Assembly: GCA_903825285.1 (NCBI GenBank) | Contig: CAIJZY010000041.1 | Coordinates: 1-64,000, forward strand | Origin: an uncultured Opitutia bacterium | GTDB lineage: Bacteria > Verrucomicrobiota > Verrucomicrobiia > Opitutales > Opitutaceae | Direction: 5' to 3' | DNA: 64,000 nt | Part shown: positions 16,339 through 24,812 of the stretch, in pieces | Position numbering within the stretch: the stretch's first letter is position 1 | Layout of the letters: each line of letters starts with the position of its first letter | Made by a program: the position numbers and the translations under genes | Notes under the pieces: model-generated | Told to the model about the DNA's origin: nothing | The model's database searches: none | What the model saw: only the letters and a program-made list of their open reading frames with translations

Positions 16339-17025
16339 ATGAAAAAACTCCTCCTTTTGTCCCTGATCGCCTGCTCCGGCGCCCTTGTTGCCCGCGCAGC
16401 CCCCAGTGAGTCCGACCGTCCGGAATACATCTCCCGGGTCGAATCCTGCGAAGCCATCCTGCAGGAGTTCATGGCCAGCCCGGCCACGGCCATCCCGGCC
16501 CAGGTCCTCCAGTCCGCCCATGCCCTGGTGATCGTCAACCAGTTCAAGGCCGGCTTCTTCCTCGGCATCAAGGACGGCTACGGCGTCATCCTCGTGAAGC
16601 GCCCCGACGGCCGCTGGAGCCTGCCCGTGCTGGTGTCCGCCGGTGAGATCAGCCTCGGCTTCCAGGTCGGCGCCAACTCCGTCGAGACCGTGATGGTCAT
16701 CACCGACGACCAGACGCCCCGCAAGCTCTTCAGCCAGCGCTTCAACGTCGGCGTCGACGCCAAGGCCGTTGCCGGCCCGAAGGCCGCCGAGGTCGAGAAG
16801 AACAACCGCGAGATCATCACCGCCCCCGTGCTCGTGTACACCAAGGCCGCGGGCCTCTATGCCGGCGCCACGGTCAAGGCCGGCTGGCTGCAGCGCAACG
16901 ACGCGATCAACTTCGTCCTCTACAAGACCAGCTACACGATGCCCGAGCTGCTCTACAGCAACTGGGTGAACCCGATCCCGGAAGTCGTGCCGCTGATGAG
17001 CTACGTGCAGCGCATCGCGCCCTGA
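16339..17025 (+). CDS. SYLF/Ysc84-domain lipid-binding protein
   Basis: A 228-residue exported protein. The signal sequence MKKLLLLSLIACSGALVARA is followed by a SYLF domain that covers nearly all the rest. Recognisable features are LQSAHALVIVNQFKAGFF, the glycine-rich GYGVILVKRPDGRWSLPV, FQVGANSVETVMVI and the tail YAGATVKAGWLQ. SYLF domains bind phosphoinositides in eukaryotes; bacterial members are periplasmic or envelope proteins of uncertain role. It is a single gene with repeat-bearing gaps on both sides. Confidence 0.88.
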   Translation: MKKLLLLSLIACSGALVARAAPSESDRPEYISRVESCEAILQEFMASPATAIPAQVLQSAHALVIVNQFKAGFFLGIKDGYGVILVKRPDGRWSLPVLVSAGEISLGFQVGANSVETVMVITDDQTPRKLFSQRFNVGVDAKAVAGPKAAEVEKNNREIITAPVLVYTKAAGLYAGATVKAGWLQRNDAINFVLYKTSYTMPELLYSNWVNPIPEVVPLMSYVQRIAP

Positions 17026-17050
17026 GCTGAGCGGCCGGGCCGCTCAGCAG

Positions 17051-17137
17051 CTGAAAGTTGAGGGTTGAAAGTTGAAAGCGGGGTGCGCCTTGGCCGCAGC
17101 CGTATTTCCGGCTTTCAACTTTCACCCCTGAACCTTC
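17051..17137. repeat. Inverted repeat built of GTTGAAA words, family E
   Basis: The arm TTGAAAGTTGAAAGC (17065-17079) pairs with GCTTTCAACTTTCAC (17111-17125) at 14 of 15 positions around a 31-base loop. Flanking partial copies at 17051-17063 and 17130-17137 extend the stem imperfectly. It begins about 25 bases after the SYLF stop. The 12-base word GTTGAAAGTTGA also occurs at the end of the ABC ATPase gene (13836-13847). Confidence 0.8.
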
Positions 17138-17152
17138 AACTGATCGCCTTCC

Positions 17153-17557
17153 ATGAAGGCGATCTCCGGCTTCCACCATGTCTGCGTCAAGACGCGGGAC
17201 TGGGACGCGACCATGCGGTTCTACCAGGCCACGCTCGGCTGCACCGTGAAGATCGCCTGGCGCGAAGCGCCGCAGCGGGCCGTGATGCTGGACACGGGCG
17301 ACGGCAACTACCTCGAGGTATTCGAGGACCTCGCCTACTCCGGCCCGACCAACGGCGCCATTTATCACTTTGCGTTCCGCACTGAACAGCTCGACGCCAC
17401 TGCCGGGCGCGTGCGCGCCGCCGGCTTCAAGATCACGGTCGAGCCCCGCGACGTCACCATCGCCACGACCAACGCCGGGCCCGTGCCGGTGCGGATCTTT
17501 TTCTGCGAGGGCCCGAACGGCGAAAGCGTCGAGTTCCTGCAGAACACGCTGACGTGA
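17153..17557 (+). CDS. VOC (glyoxalase/bleomycin-resistance) family protein
   Basis: A 134-residue protein made of the paired beta-alpha-beta-beta-beta units of the vicinal oxygen chelate fold: GFHHVCVKTRDWDATMRFY in the first half, YHFAFRTEQLDATAGRVRAAGF in the second, and a closing FFCEGPNGESVEF strand. Candidate metal ligands are His9, the Glu in YLEVFE, His in the IYHFAF strand and the Glu in ESVEF. It is cytoplasmic. The substrate is unknown; lactoylglutathione lyase activity should not be assumed. Confidence 0.88.
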   Translation: MKAISGFHHVCVKTRDWDATMRFYQATLGCTVKIAWREAPQRAVMLDTGDGNYLEVFEDLAYSGPTNGAIYHFAFRTEQLDATAGRVRAAGFKITVEPRDVTIATTNAGPVPVRIFFCEGPNGESVEFLQNTLT

Positions 17558-17676
17558 AGTGCACGTCGGCGCGGTGAGCGGAGTGAACCGCTCATTTTCG
17601 CTCATTTTCGCTAAGGTTGGGTGAGCCCGTGGGGGGGCACATGCTCTCGGCGCACCACACGCTTGTTTTCCGCTCT

Positions 17677-17694
17677 TCCGCGCTTCCGCGATCC
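17677..17694. repeat. Solo copy of an 18-base repeat word, family I
   Basis: The 18 bases at 17677-17694 are the exact reverse complement of 25200-25217 in the left arm of the family I element 7.5 kb away. The copy stands in the 172-base gap between the VOC gene and the CinA-like gene. I see no pairing partner beside it. The rest of the gap holds only short GCTCATTTTC direct repeats near 17594. Confidence 0.7.
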
Positions 17695-17729
17695 ATGCCA
17701 GGGACCGAAGCCACTGACCTCCGTCGCGA

Positions 17730-18218
17730 TTAGTGCCTCAGGAGTTGAAGGTAATCCCGCAGCTCCGCGAGGACCGCGTCCGCCACGATGGCCTGCACCG
17801 CGGTGCGCCGGGCGCCGGGGCATTCCACCCGACCGCTGCGCAGCGCCACGGTCCGGCCGCGGCGCACGTGCGCCAGCGCCCACCAGGCAAAGGGAGTCTC
17901 CACGCCGGCCGCCGCCGAGGGCTCCGCATAGCCCGTGGTCGCGAGGGCAAGGTCGCTGCCGAACAGCCGGCATGCGCCGCGGGCCATCTCGCGCGCCACG
18001 GCCGCCGACACGCAGTCGACCCGGCGCGCCGCCGCACGGTTCACGCCGAGATGCGCCACCTTCTGTTCCAGCGTGTACGCGGTGATGCCGCCGAGGAAAA
18101 ATTCCGACGCCCCTGAGATCGCGCCGATCCGCGCCTGCACCTGCCCGCAGGTCAGGCTCTCCGCCACCGCCAGCGTCAGCCGCGGTCGCCGCAGCATCAG
18201 TTCCTTGAGCTCGATCAT
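17730..18218 (-). CDS. CinA C-terminal domain protein (nicotinamide-nucleotide amidase-like, PncC)
   Basis: A 162-residue stand-alone CinA C-terminal domain. Family landmarks are AESLTCG (usually AESLTGG), SGASEFFLGGITAYT, LGV, and SAAVAREMA; the glycine-rich ATTGYAEPSAA replaces the usual TGxAGP. The stand-alone domain (PncC) deamidates NMN in other bacteria. The Gly-to-Cys change in AESLTCG and the loss of GP in the TGYA loop make activity uncertain. The start is MIELKELML at 18218; upstream open codons run into a repeat-bearing gap. Confidence 0.85.
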   Translation of the reverse strand: MIELKELMLRRPRLTLAVAESLTCGQVQARIGAISGASEFFLGGITAYTLEQKVAHLGVNRAAARRVDCVSAAVAREMARGACRLFGSDLALATTGYAEPSAAAGVETPFAWWALAHVRRGRTVALRSGRVECPGARRTAVQAIVADAVLAELRDYLQLLRH

Positions 18219-18330
18219 AGGTTCACCCGCATGCTGGCCCCGGCAGTGCGGGACGCGACTCTGTTTTCGACTGCCCACGTCCCGGGCGCACCCGAATCGC
18301 GATTCAAGGGGATAGGGCACATCGGATTTT

Positions 18331-18501
18331 CACCACGAAGCGCCCGAAGGTCACGAAGCCCAGGCCTTCCCTTCGCGACCTTGGCGGTCTTCGCGGTGAA
18401 AGGGTTCGGATACCAATCCAGTATTACCGCCAAGATCGCAAAGCCCGCGAAGGCCAAGTCCACCGGATTCGGTCTTCGTGCCCTTCGTGCGCTTCGTGGT
18501 G
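18331..18501. repeat. Nested inverted repeat built of CACGAAG words, family F
   Basis: The 28-base arm 18331-18358 pairs with 18474-18501 at 26 of 28 positions. Both arms are tandem CACGAAG/GCGAAGG-type words. Inside lies a second, weaker pair around CCTTGGCGGT and ACCGCCAAG. The outer right arm ends 15 bases downstream of the exonuclease III stop (minus strand). The first 13 bases of the left arm recur at 46711-46723. The 297-base gap between the two genes holds nothing else that I can see. Confidence 0.85.
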
Positions 18502-18515
18502 CATCCTGGCATTGC

Positions 18516-19277
18516 TCACGCCAGCTCAAGCCCCACCGGACAATGGTCGCTGCCCATGACTTCCGGCGAGATCCACGCGCGCTTCAGCGCCGGGCGCAGC
18601 TGGGCGGAGGCCACGAAGTAGTCGACGCGCCACCCGATGTTCCGGGCGCGACAGTTCATCATCTGGCTCCACCAGGTGTAGTGCCCGGGACCCGGCTCGA
18701 ACACGCGGAAGGTGTCCACGAACCCATGGTCCAGCACCTTCGTGAAATTGGTGCGCTCCTCGTCGGTGAAGCCGGCGTTGCGGCGGTTGGTCTTGGGGTT
18801 GGTGAGATCCAGCTCGGTGTGCGCCACGTTGAGGTCGCCGCAGAAGACCACCGGCTTGCCCCGCTTTCCGAGCTTCCGCAGGTAGGCGAGGAACGCGCCG
18901 TCCCACTCCTCCGTCCGGTAGGCCAGCCGCGTCAGCCCGCGCTGCGAGTTCGGCTGGTAGACGTTCACGAGGTAGAAGTCGGGGAATTCCGCCGTGAGCA
19001 CCCGGCCCTCGTCGTCGTGGGCCGCGACGCCGATGCCGGCGGTGACCTTCAGCGGCGGCACGCGCGTGAGCAGCGCCGTGCCGCTGTAGCCCTTCTTGAC
19101 GGCGCTGTTCCAGTGCGCCGCGTAGCCCGCGGGCCAGGCCACGTGCTGCACGTCGCCGGGGTGCGCCTTCGTCTCCTGGAGGCAGATGACGTCGGCCTCC
19201 GCGGACGTGAAATAGTCCATCGCGCCCTTGCGGAGGGCGGCGCGGATGCCGTTGACGTTCCAGGAGACGATTTTCAT
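18516..19277 (-). CDS. xth: Exodeoxyribonuclease III (AP endonuclease)
   Basis: A 253-residue cytoplasmic DNA-repair enzyme of the ExoIII/APE family. It begins MKIVSWNVNGIRAAL, with metal-binding Glu35 in CLQETKAH. It contains FYLVNVYQPNSQRG, the catalytic GDLNVAHTELDL segment, and ends with the GSDHCPVGLEL active-site His segment. Length and motifs are standard. It acts at abasic sites and on 3' blocked ends in base-excision repair. The start codon is unambiguous. Confidence 0.95.
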   Translation of the reverse strand: MKIVSWNVNGIRAALRKGAMDYFTSAEADVICLQETKAHPGDVQHVAWPAGYAAHWNSAVKKGYSGTALLTRVPPLKVTAGIGVAAHDDEGRVLTAEFPDFYLVNVYQPNSQRGLTRLAYRTEEWDGAFLAYLRKLGKRGKPVVFCGDLNVAHTELDLTNPKTNRRNAGFTDEERTNFTKVLDHGFVDTFRVFEPGPGHYTWWSQMMNCRARNIGWRVDYFVASAQLRPALKRAWISPEVMGSDHCPVGLELA

Positions 19278-19328
19278 GCGCGCCCGTTCAACGCGGGCGT
19301 GCCGCCGGGCGCAAACCGTTTCGGGCCC

Positions 19329-19754
19329 TCACCGCCAGACCGCGAGGACCGCGCCCTGGAGGGCGAGCAGCACCACCTCGTGGCCGATGTTGATCGCCTG
19401 GAGCCTGAGCGTGCGTTGCTCCCACACGCCGGCGTTGAGCAGGCGGGCGCCCACCAGCACGAGGCCGAGGAAGCCGCCGAGCTCGGCGCCCTTGAGCGCG
19501 CCGGCGCTGCCGATCGCGCCCACGAGCATGGCGAGCGCAAGGGTGCTGAGCAGCGTGGAGAGGAAGCTCTGGGCGAAGAGCTTCGCCATGCCCTTCTCCG
19601 CGGCGGCCTTCATGTGCTCCGGGGTGATCTTCATCTCCGCCATCCAGGGCTTCGCGAAGAGCACCGGGGAATACCACAGCCAGCCGAGGAGGAATCCGAG
19701 AACAGCGGTGCCGAACACCGCGAGCCAGTTCAGATGCGTGAACGCGTAGATCAT
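19329..19754 (-). CDS. DUF1761 family membrane protein
   Basis: A 141-residue protein with four membrane segments: NWLAVFGTAVLGFLLGWLWY, LLSTLALAMLVGAIG, GFLGLVLVGARLL and EVVLLALQGAVLAVW. The WLWYSPVLFAKPWMAE stretch after the first helix is the hallmark of DUF1761, whose function is unknown. The start at 19754 (MIYAFTHLNW) is chosen because upstream codons do not resemble the family. It lies 51 bases upstream of exonuclease III on the same strand. Confidence 0.8.
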   Translation of the reverse strand: MIYAFTHLNWLAVFGTAVLGFLLGWLWYSPVLFAKPWMAEMKITPEHMKAAAEKGMAKLFAQSFLSTLLSTLALAMLVGAIGSAGALKGAELGGFLGLVLVGARLLNAGVWEQRTLRLQAINIGHEVVLLALQGAVLAVWR

Positions 19755-19920
19755 GGGTTGATGGGGTTGCCAACCTGAGTTCGCCGACCCCGGGAGCTTA
19801 GCCGCCAGCCCGCCCAACTGAAGCCGAATCCGGCCGGTCATGACGCACCTTCCTGTTGCCTCCCCCGCCGCTTTGCCGCGAAACTCCCGCTCCTCCCCGT
19901 CCATCCGACCACCGTCCCGC

Positions 19921-21423
19921 ATGTCCGCCTTCCCTCCGCGGCCCCTCGGCCAACGCATCCCGCCCTCCCTCCACGCCGTCTCGTGCAGCCTGCCGACGAT
20001 GCGGGACGTGCGCGGCTACGAGGAAAAGGACCCCGCGGTTTTCCGGCACATGACGTCCGGCTACCCGCGCTTTGTCGTCCACCCGCTGCTGCACGAGCTG
20101 GCCGCGGACGTGGCGCAGCGGCACGGCCTCGCCGGCCACACGCTCTGGCTGGCCTCCTCCGCCGCCATGGCCGAACGCCTCTCCGGCCACCTCGGCGCGT
20201 CCCGCGTCCGGCGCGTGCCCGAGCCGGGTCTGCATGTGGTCGCGCATCCGGCTGACCCGGAGCTCGCCGCGCGGGCCAAGACCTTCCTCCAGAACGTCGG
20301 CGGCTTCCTGTCCTCGCGCGCCGCGGAGGACGCCCTCGTCCGCCTCGGCCGCCGCCCCCGGCCCGAGCCCGAGGCGCTGTTCGCCGGCGACGCCCTCGCC
20401 GAGGTGCGCCGCCACCTGCGCACCGCCTTCCCCGGCACGGCCGACGCCGACCTGCTCATCGCGAACTGCGGCATGAACGCCATCGACGCCGCCTTCCGCG
20501 CCATCACCGAGCTGCAGGCGCCGCGCGGCCGCACGGTGTGGATCCAGCTCGGCTGGCTGTACCTCGACACGATCGCGATCCTCCAGAAATTCACCCCGGC
20601 GCCCGGCGACTACGTCCATGTCGGCCAGGTCTTCGACCTCGCCGCGCTCGAGGCCGTCCTCGTCCGCCACGCCGGCCGTGTCGCCGGCATCGTGGCCGAG
20701 GTGCCGACCAACCCGCTCATCCAGACGCCGGACGTCCCCGGCCTCGCCGCCCTCGCCCGGCGGCACGGCGCGCGGGTCGTCCTCGACCCGTCCATCGCCT
20801 CGGCCTTCAACCTCGAGGTCCTGCCGCACGCCGACATCGTGGCCTCGAGCCTCACGAAGTACGCCGCCAGCGCCGGCGACCTCACGGCGGGGCTGGTCGT
20901 GGTCAATCCCGCCGGGCCCGACGCCGCCGCCCTGCGCGCGGCCGTCACGCCGAAGGTCGAGCCCCTGCACGGCCGCGACCTCGCCCGGCTGGCCGTCGAG
21001 ATCGCCGCCGCGCCGCGCGTCCTCGCCCGCCTGCACGCCAGCGTGCCGCCGGTGGCCGCCTTCCTGGCGGCGCACCCCGGCGTGCGCGACGTGTTCTGGG
21101 CGCTGCACCCCGACTCCCGGGCCAACTACCTCCGCCTCGCCCGCGCGCCGGACGCGGTCGGGGCGATGATCACCTTCACGCTGCGCGGGCCGCTGGAGCA
21201 GTTCTACGACCGCCTGCGCCTGCCCAAGGGACCGAGCTTCGGCATGGAAACGACCCTCATCTGCCCGTTCATGTACCTGGCGCACTACGACCTCGTGAGC
21301 ACCGCCGCCGGCCGTGACGCGCTGGCAAAGGAGGGACTGGACCCGAACCTGCTCCGGCTCTCCGTCGGCACCGAGCCGGTGGAGGAGATCATCGCCGCCC
21401 TCGCCGAGGCCCTGGGCCCCTGA
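19921..21423 (+). CDS. PLP-dependent enzyme of the Cys/Met metabolism (trans-sulfuration) family
   Basis: A 500-residue cytoplasmic protein, somewhat longer than the usual 380-430 of the family. The PLP region is recognisable: GIVAEVPTNPLIQTPD, VVLDPSIASAFN with the Asp that contacts the pyridine nitrogen, and SSLTKYAASAGDLTAG with the Schiff-base lysine. The N-terminal 120 residues are atypical (SLPTMRDVRGYEEKDP), so it is probably a divergent subgroup related to cystathionine gamma-synthase. The start is at MSAFPPRPLG; a longer version from 19840 has a non-family-like prefix. The reaction is not established. Confidence 0.8.
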   Translation: MSAFPPRPLGQRIPPSLHAVSCSLPTMRDVRGYEEKDPAVFRHMTSGYPRFVVHPLLHELAADVAQRHGLAGHTLWLASSAAMAERLSGHLGASRVRRVPEPGLHVVAHPADPELAARAKTFLQNVGGFLSSRAAEDALVRLGRRPRPEPEALFAGDALAEVRRHLRTAFPGTADADLLIANCGMNAIDAAFRAITELQAPRGRTVWIQLGWLYLDTIAILQKFTPAPGDYVHVGQVFDLAALEAVLVRHAGRVAGIVAEVPTNPLIQTPDVPGLAALARRHGARVVLDPSIASAFNLEVLPHADIVASSLTKYAASAGDLTAGLVVVNPAGPDAAALRAAVTPKVEPLHGRDLARLAVEIAAAPRVLARLHASVPPVAAFLAAHPGVRDVFWALHPDSRANYLRLARAPDAVGAMITFTLRGPLEQFYDRLRLPKGPSFGMETTLICPFMYLAHYDLVSTAAGRDALAKEGLDPNLLRLSVGTEPVEEIIAALAEALGP

Positions 21424-21433
21424 GTTGCCGCCC

Positions 21434-21610
21434 CGAAAGTCACGAAACCCACAAAAACAAATCCCACGGCAGTTGGGGCCCACGGAATACATGGAACTCG
21501 AAAAGAGAATGTGCCTCCTCCTGCCTGATCCTGATCCTTCCGTGTGTTCCGTGTCTTCCGTGGGCACCTCCGATTCCGGGGATTGGTTTTCGTGGGTTTC
21601 GTGCCTTTCG
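21434..21610. repeat. Nested double inverted repeat, family G
   Basis: The outer arms 21434-21464 and 21580-21610 match at 28 of 31 positions and consist of CACGAAACCCAC-type words. The inner arms 21478-21497 and 21546-21565 match at 18 of 20 positions and consist of CACGGAA-type words, so two word families are nested in one element. It begins about 10 bases after the PLP enzyme stop and ends 18 bases before the DUF167 gene. Confidence 0.88.
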
Positions 21611-21628
21611 TGGTGACCACCCACTCCC

Positions 21629-21895
21629 ATGGCCTCCTGCACGCTCGCGCTGAAAGCCATCCCCAACGCCCCGCGCAACGAGGTGGTGGGCTGGCTGGGC
21701 GATGCGCTGAAGGTGAAGGTCCACGCCCCGGCCCTCGAGGGCCGGGCCAATGAGGAGCTCTGCGAGTTTTTGGCGGACGCACTTGGTCTACCGCGCCGCG
21801 CCGTGACGGTCCTCCGGGGCGACAAGTCCCGGCAGAAGCTGGTCCGCCTCGAGGGCCTGACGCTGGCCGAGGCCCGCACGCGCCTCGGGGTCTGA
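21629..21895 (+). CDS. DUF167 (YggU-like) protein
   Basis: An 88-residue small cytoplasmic protein of the DUF167/UPF0235 family. The family pattern is visible: LALKAIPNAPRNEVVGW, LKVKVHAPALEGRANEELCEFLADAL and VTVLRGDKSRQKLVRLEG. The function is unknown. It is transcribed away from the large hairpin element upstream and converges on the MATE gene, with only three bases between the stops. Confidence 0.9.
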   Translation: MASCTLALKAIPNAPRNEVVGWLGDALKVKVHAPALEGRANEELCEFLADALGLPRRAVTVLRGDKSRQKLVRLEGLTLAEARTRLGV

Positions 21896-21898
21896 GGC

Positions 21899-23242
21899 TC
21901 AGCGAGTCGCCGGCGCCGCCGTCAGCCGCACGAAGCGCAGGCCGAGGAACAGCGCCGCGAACGCCAGCCCGGCGGCCAGGGCCGTCCAGATGCCGAGCGC
22001 GCCGTAGCCGCCCCGCACGCCGAGGAAATATCCGCCCGGGATCGCGATCACCCAGTAGGCCACGAACGTGATCACCGCCGGCACGCGCACGTCACTCAGC
22101 CCGCGCAGCACCGCGGCGCCGATCACCTGGCCGCCGTCGAAGACCTGGAAGAGTGCCGTGATGACCAGCAGCTGCGTCGCCAGCGCGACCACCGCCGGGT
22201 CGGTGACGAACCAGCCCGCCACGCGCCGGCCCAGCACGAGGTAGAGCCCCATGAACGTCGCCGCCAGCAGCACGCCCAGTCCGAGCGCGCCGAAGCCGAT
22301 TGGGCGCAGCCGCGCGTGCTCGCCGGCGCCCAGCGCGGAGCTGACGCGCATGCCCGCCGCGGTCGACAGGCCGAGCAGGAACATGAACGTCGTGGCCGCG
22401 CACGAGATCGCGATCTGGTGCGCGGCGAGCGGCACCGCCCCGAGCCAGCCCATCATGATCGCGGCGCTGGCGAAGGCCCCGCTCTCGAACAGCAGCATGC
22501 CCGCGGCGGGCAGCCCGAGGTGGAGCATCTCCCGCAGGTGCGCCCCGGCCAGCGGCGCGAGCCAGCGGCGCGGCAGCGCGGCCCGCAGCGTCGGGTCGGC
22601 GAAGAGCCAGCCCAGCAGCACCAGCGTGCCCAGGGTGCGCGACACGAGCGTCGAGATTCCCGCGCCGGTCAGCCCCAGTGCGGGCGCGCCGAGGTGGCCG
22701 TAGATCAGGATCCAGTTCAGGAACGCGTTCAGGCCCACGCCGGCGAGCATGATGAACATCGGCACCCACGGCCGGCCCATCGCCTCCGCGTACTGTCGCA
22801 TGGCCAGATACAGGAGCACGGGCGTGATCGACAGGCCGATCAGGGCGTAGAAGGGCTGGACGATGGCCAGCACCTCGGCCGGCGGCTGAAACCACTCCAG
22901 CCGGGCGCCGAGGACCAGCAGCAGCAGGGTCTCCAGCGCGCCGAAGCCCAGCGCGAGGGCCAGCCCGTGGCGCAGGTATTCGCCGCAGTCGTCGGGCCGC
23001 GCGGCGCCGCGGGCGCGCGCCACGAACACCGACACCGGCAGCATCAGGCCGATGCCCACCACGTAGAACACGCTGAACACGTTGCCGCCGAACGCCGACG
23101 CCGCCAGCGGCACCGTGCCGGTGCGCCCGATCATCACGCTGTCCGTCACGCCCATCAGCATCTGGCTGACCTGTCCGACAGTGATCGGGAGGGCCAGGGT
23201 CAGCGTCGGGCGCAGTTCGCGGAGAAAGGAGGCGCGGGACAT
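21899..23242 (-). CDS. MATE family multidrug efflux transporter
   Basis: A 447-residue inner-membrane protein with twelve hydrophobic segments in two halves. The N-terminus carries LALPITVGQVSQMLMGVTDSVMIGR, cut here to the family-like core VGQVSQMLMGVTDSVMIG, typical of MATE (NorM-like) exporters, which move cationic drugs out in exchange for H+ or Na+. The C-terminal half repeats the pattern with LFQVFDGGQVIGAAVLRGL. An in-frame GTG one codon upstream (23245) is an alternative start. It diverges from the polytopic membrane protein gene across a repeat element. Confidence 0.93.
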   Translation of the reverse strand: MSRASFLRELRPTLTLALPITVGQVSQMLMGVTDSVMIGRTGTVPLAASAFGGNVFSVFYVVGIGLMLPVSVFVARARGAARPDDCGEYLRHGLALALGFGALETLLLLVLGARLEWFQPPAEVLAIVQPFYALIGLSITPVLLYLAMRQYAEAMGRPWVPMFIMLAGVGLNAFLNWILIYGHLGAPALGLTGAGISTLVSRTLGTLVLLGWLFADPTLRAALPRRWLAPLAGAHLREMLHLGLPAAGMLLFESGAFASAAIMMGWLGAVPLAAHQIAISCAATTFMFLLGLSTAAGMRVSSALGAGEHARLRPIGFGALGLGVLLAATFMGLYLVLGRRVAGWFVTDPAVVALATQLLVITALFQVFDGGQVIGAAVLRGLSDVRVPAVITFVAYWVIAIPGGYFLGVRGGYGALGIWTALAAGLAFAALFLGLRFVRLTAAPATR

Positions 23243-23302
23243 CACGCCAAGGGAGGCGGAGAAGAAGGCCGCTTCAATCCGAAATCCGGGAAACGACGGC
23301 CA

Positions 23303-23388
23303 GACGAACGTTCAACGCCCAACGCCGAACGGCCAACGTCGAAGTGCCCGGGCCGCACTTGGGCGTTGAGCGTTCGGCGTTGGGCGTT
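23303..23388. repeat. Inverted repeat built of AACGCC words, family H
   Basis: The core arm AACGCCCAACGCCGAACG (23314-23331) is the exact reverse complement of 23371-23388. Imperfect flanks stretch the pairing from about 23303-23343 to about 23360-23400. It is the only large element in the window that lies between two divergent starts (MATE and the TTG-initiated membrane protein). An in-frame TGA inside the right arm blocks any longer N-terminus for the rightward gene. Confidence 0.85.
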
Positions 23389-23402
23389 CAGCGTTCGCCT
23401 TC

Positions 23403-24782
23403 TTGCACCCGGCCGCCCCATCCCCCCCGGAATCCTGCCCAACCTGGGAGCGGTGGGCGCGCGGATTGATCCTGCTCGGCTTCGTCGCCGTCGGCCTCGA
23501 GCACATCCACACCAACACGATCTACGGGCAGGATTTCCTCCTGCACTCCACCAGCACGGAGGCGATCATCACCGACCCGGGCCGGTGGTTCCCGCAGGAC
23601 TTCACCAACCGCCCGCTGCTCTACTGGCTCGGCGCCGCGTGCCACTGGGTCACGCATGGCAAGGGCACGTGGGAGGTGGCGGGCCTGGTGTTCGTCGCGC
23701 TCAACACGCTCGCGCTTTACCTGCTGCACGACACCACGCGGCGCTTCATCCGCTCGCCCGCGCTGCGGCTCGCCGCCCTCGGGTTCGTGGCGTTCCTGCC
23801 CGCCACGCAGGTGGCGGGGATCGTCTATGCGGCCGACGCGATCTGCCAGCTGCCCTTTGTCCTGCTGCTGTGGGGCCTGCTGCGCGCCCTCGAGGCGGAC
23901 CGCACCCGCGCGCGGCTGGGCTACGCGCTGGTCGCCGGCCTGGCGGTCACGCTCGGCTGCTTCGCGCGCTTCACCTTCCTCGCGCTGCTGCCGGCCGCCG
24001 CGGTGGTCATCGTGCTGGCGGCCCGCTGGCGGCGCGTGACGTGGGGCCAGGCCGCGGCCATCGCCGCCCTGGCGGTGCTCGCACCCGCCCTGCCCGCGGG
24101 CTGGCTCCAGCACCGCGCCCGGCAGGCCTTCGCCGCGGAGCCGCCGCACCACCAGTTTGACTGGCATGGCACGGGGGAAATGACCTGGTCCAGCCTGCTG
24201 CTGCTGAAGCCGGCCGACCGCCACATCCTCGACGCGCCCGTCTACTGGGACTCCGAGATCCTGGAGAACCGCCCGCGGTACTCGCTGCTCGTGAACAACC
24301 GCTACAGCTACCCGGCGCTGCTCCACCTCGGCACCTTCACCGACGTCCTCGACTACGCGAACGACGGCGAGATCGACGACGGCGCCCCGCGGCCCGAGCC
24401 GCAGAAGACGCTGGCCCGGTGGTCGGTGCGCCTCGGCCTGCCGTTCTCCGTGGCGATGCTGCTGGCGACGCTGGCCTTCGCCGCGCGCGCGGCGTACGCC
24501 GTGGCCCGGCCCGCGGCCGCGCCGAGCCTGGGACTGACGGCCTGGGGCCTCGGCGCGCTGGCCTGGTTCCTCCTGATCGCGCTCTCCCTGCCCTTCCTCG
24601 CCAACGTCTACGACTGGGGCTACTGGCTGTCGCGCCTCGTCATCCCGGCGCTGTGGGGCTTCGGCGTGGTGCTGTTCGCCACCGTGGACGAGCGGTGGCC
24701 GCGCGCGCGCTGGCTCGCCGGCCTCCTCGCCGTGCTCGTGGCCGCGCAGGCGCTGCTTCACATCCGGAGCCTGTGGTATTGA
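23403..24782 (+). CDS. Polytopic membrane protein, possibly GT-C glycosyltransferase-like
   Basis: A 459-residue integral membrane protein with eight to ten hydrophobic segments, among them GLILLGFVAVGLEHIHTN, AGLVFVALNTLALYLLH and LGALAWFLLIALSLPF. Helix arrangement and short polar loops resemble GT-C-fold (family 39-like) glycosyltransferases. The expected acidic pair in the first loop is not convincing (GQDFLLHS), so I do not assign activity. The start is probably the TTG at 23403, because an in-frame TGA at 23367-23369 lies upstream and no ATG or GTG is available near the first helix. Confidence 0.6.
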   Translation: MHPAAPSPPESCPTWERWARGLILLGFVAVGLEHIHTNTIYGQDFLLHSTSTEAIITDPGRWFPQDFTNRPLLYWLGAACHWVTHGKGTWEVAGLVFVALNTLALYLLHDTTRRFIRSPALRLAALGFVAFLPATQVAGIVYAADAICQLPFVLLLWGLLRALEADRTRARLGYALVAGLAVTLGCFARFTFLALLPAAAVVIVLAARWRRVTWGQAAAIAALAVLAPALPAGWLQHRARQAFAAEPPHHQFDWHGTGEMTWSSLLLLKPADRHILDAPVYWDSEILENRPRYSLLVNNRYSYPALLHLGTFTDVLDYANDGEIDDGAPRPEPQKTLARWSVRLGLPFSVAMLLATLAFAARAAYAVARPAAAPSLGLTAWGLGALAWFLLIALSLPFLANVYDWGYWLSRLVIPALWGFGVVLFATVDERWPRARWLAGLLAVLVAAQALLHIRSLWY

Positions 24783-24812
24783 ACGCCGGCGTCAGCCGGC
24801 CCCCTATCTTTC

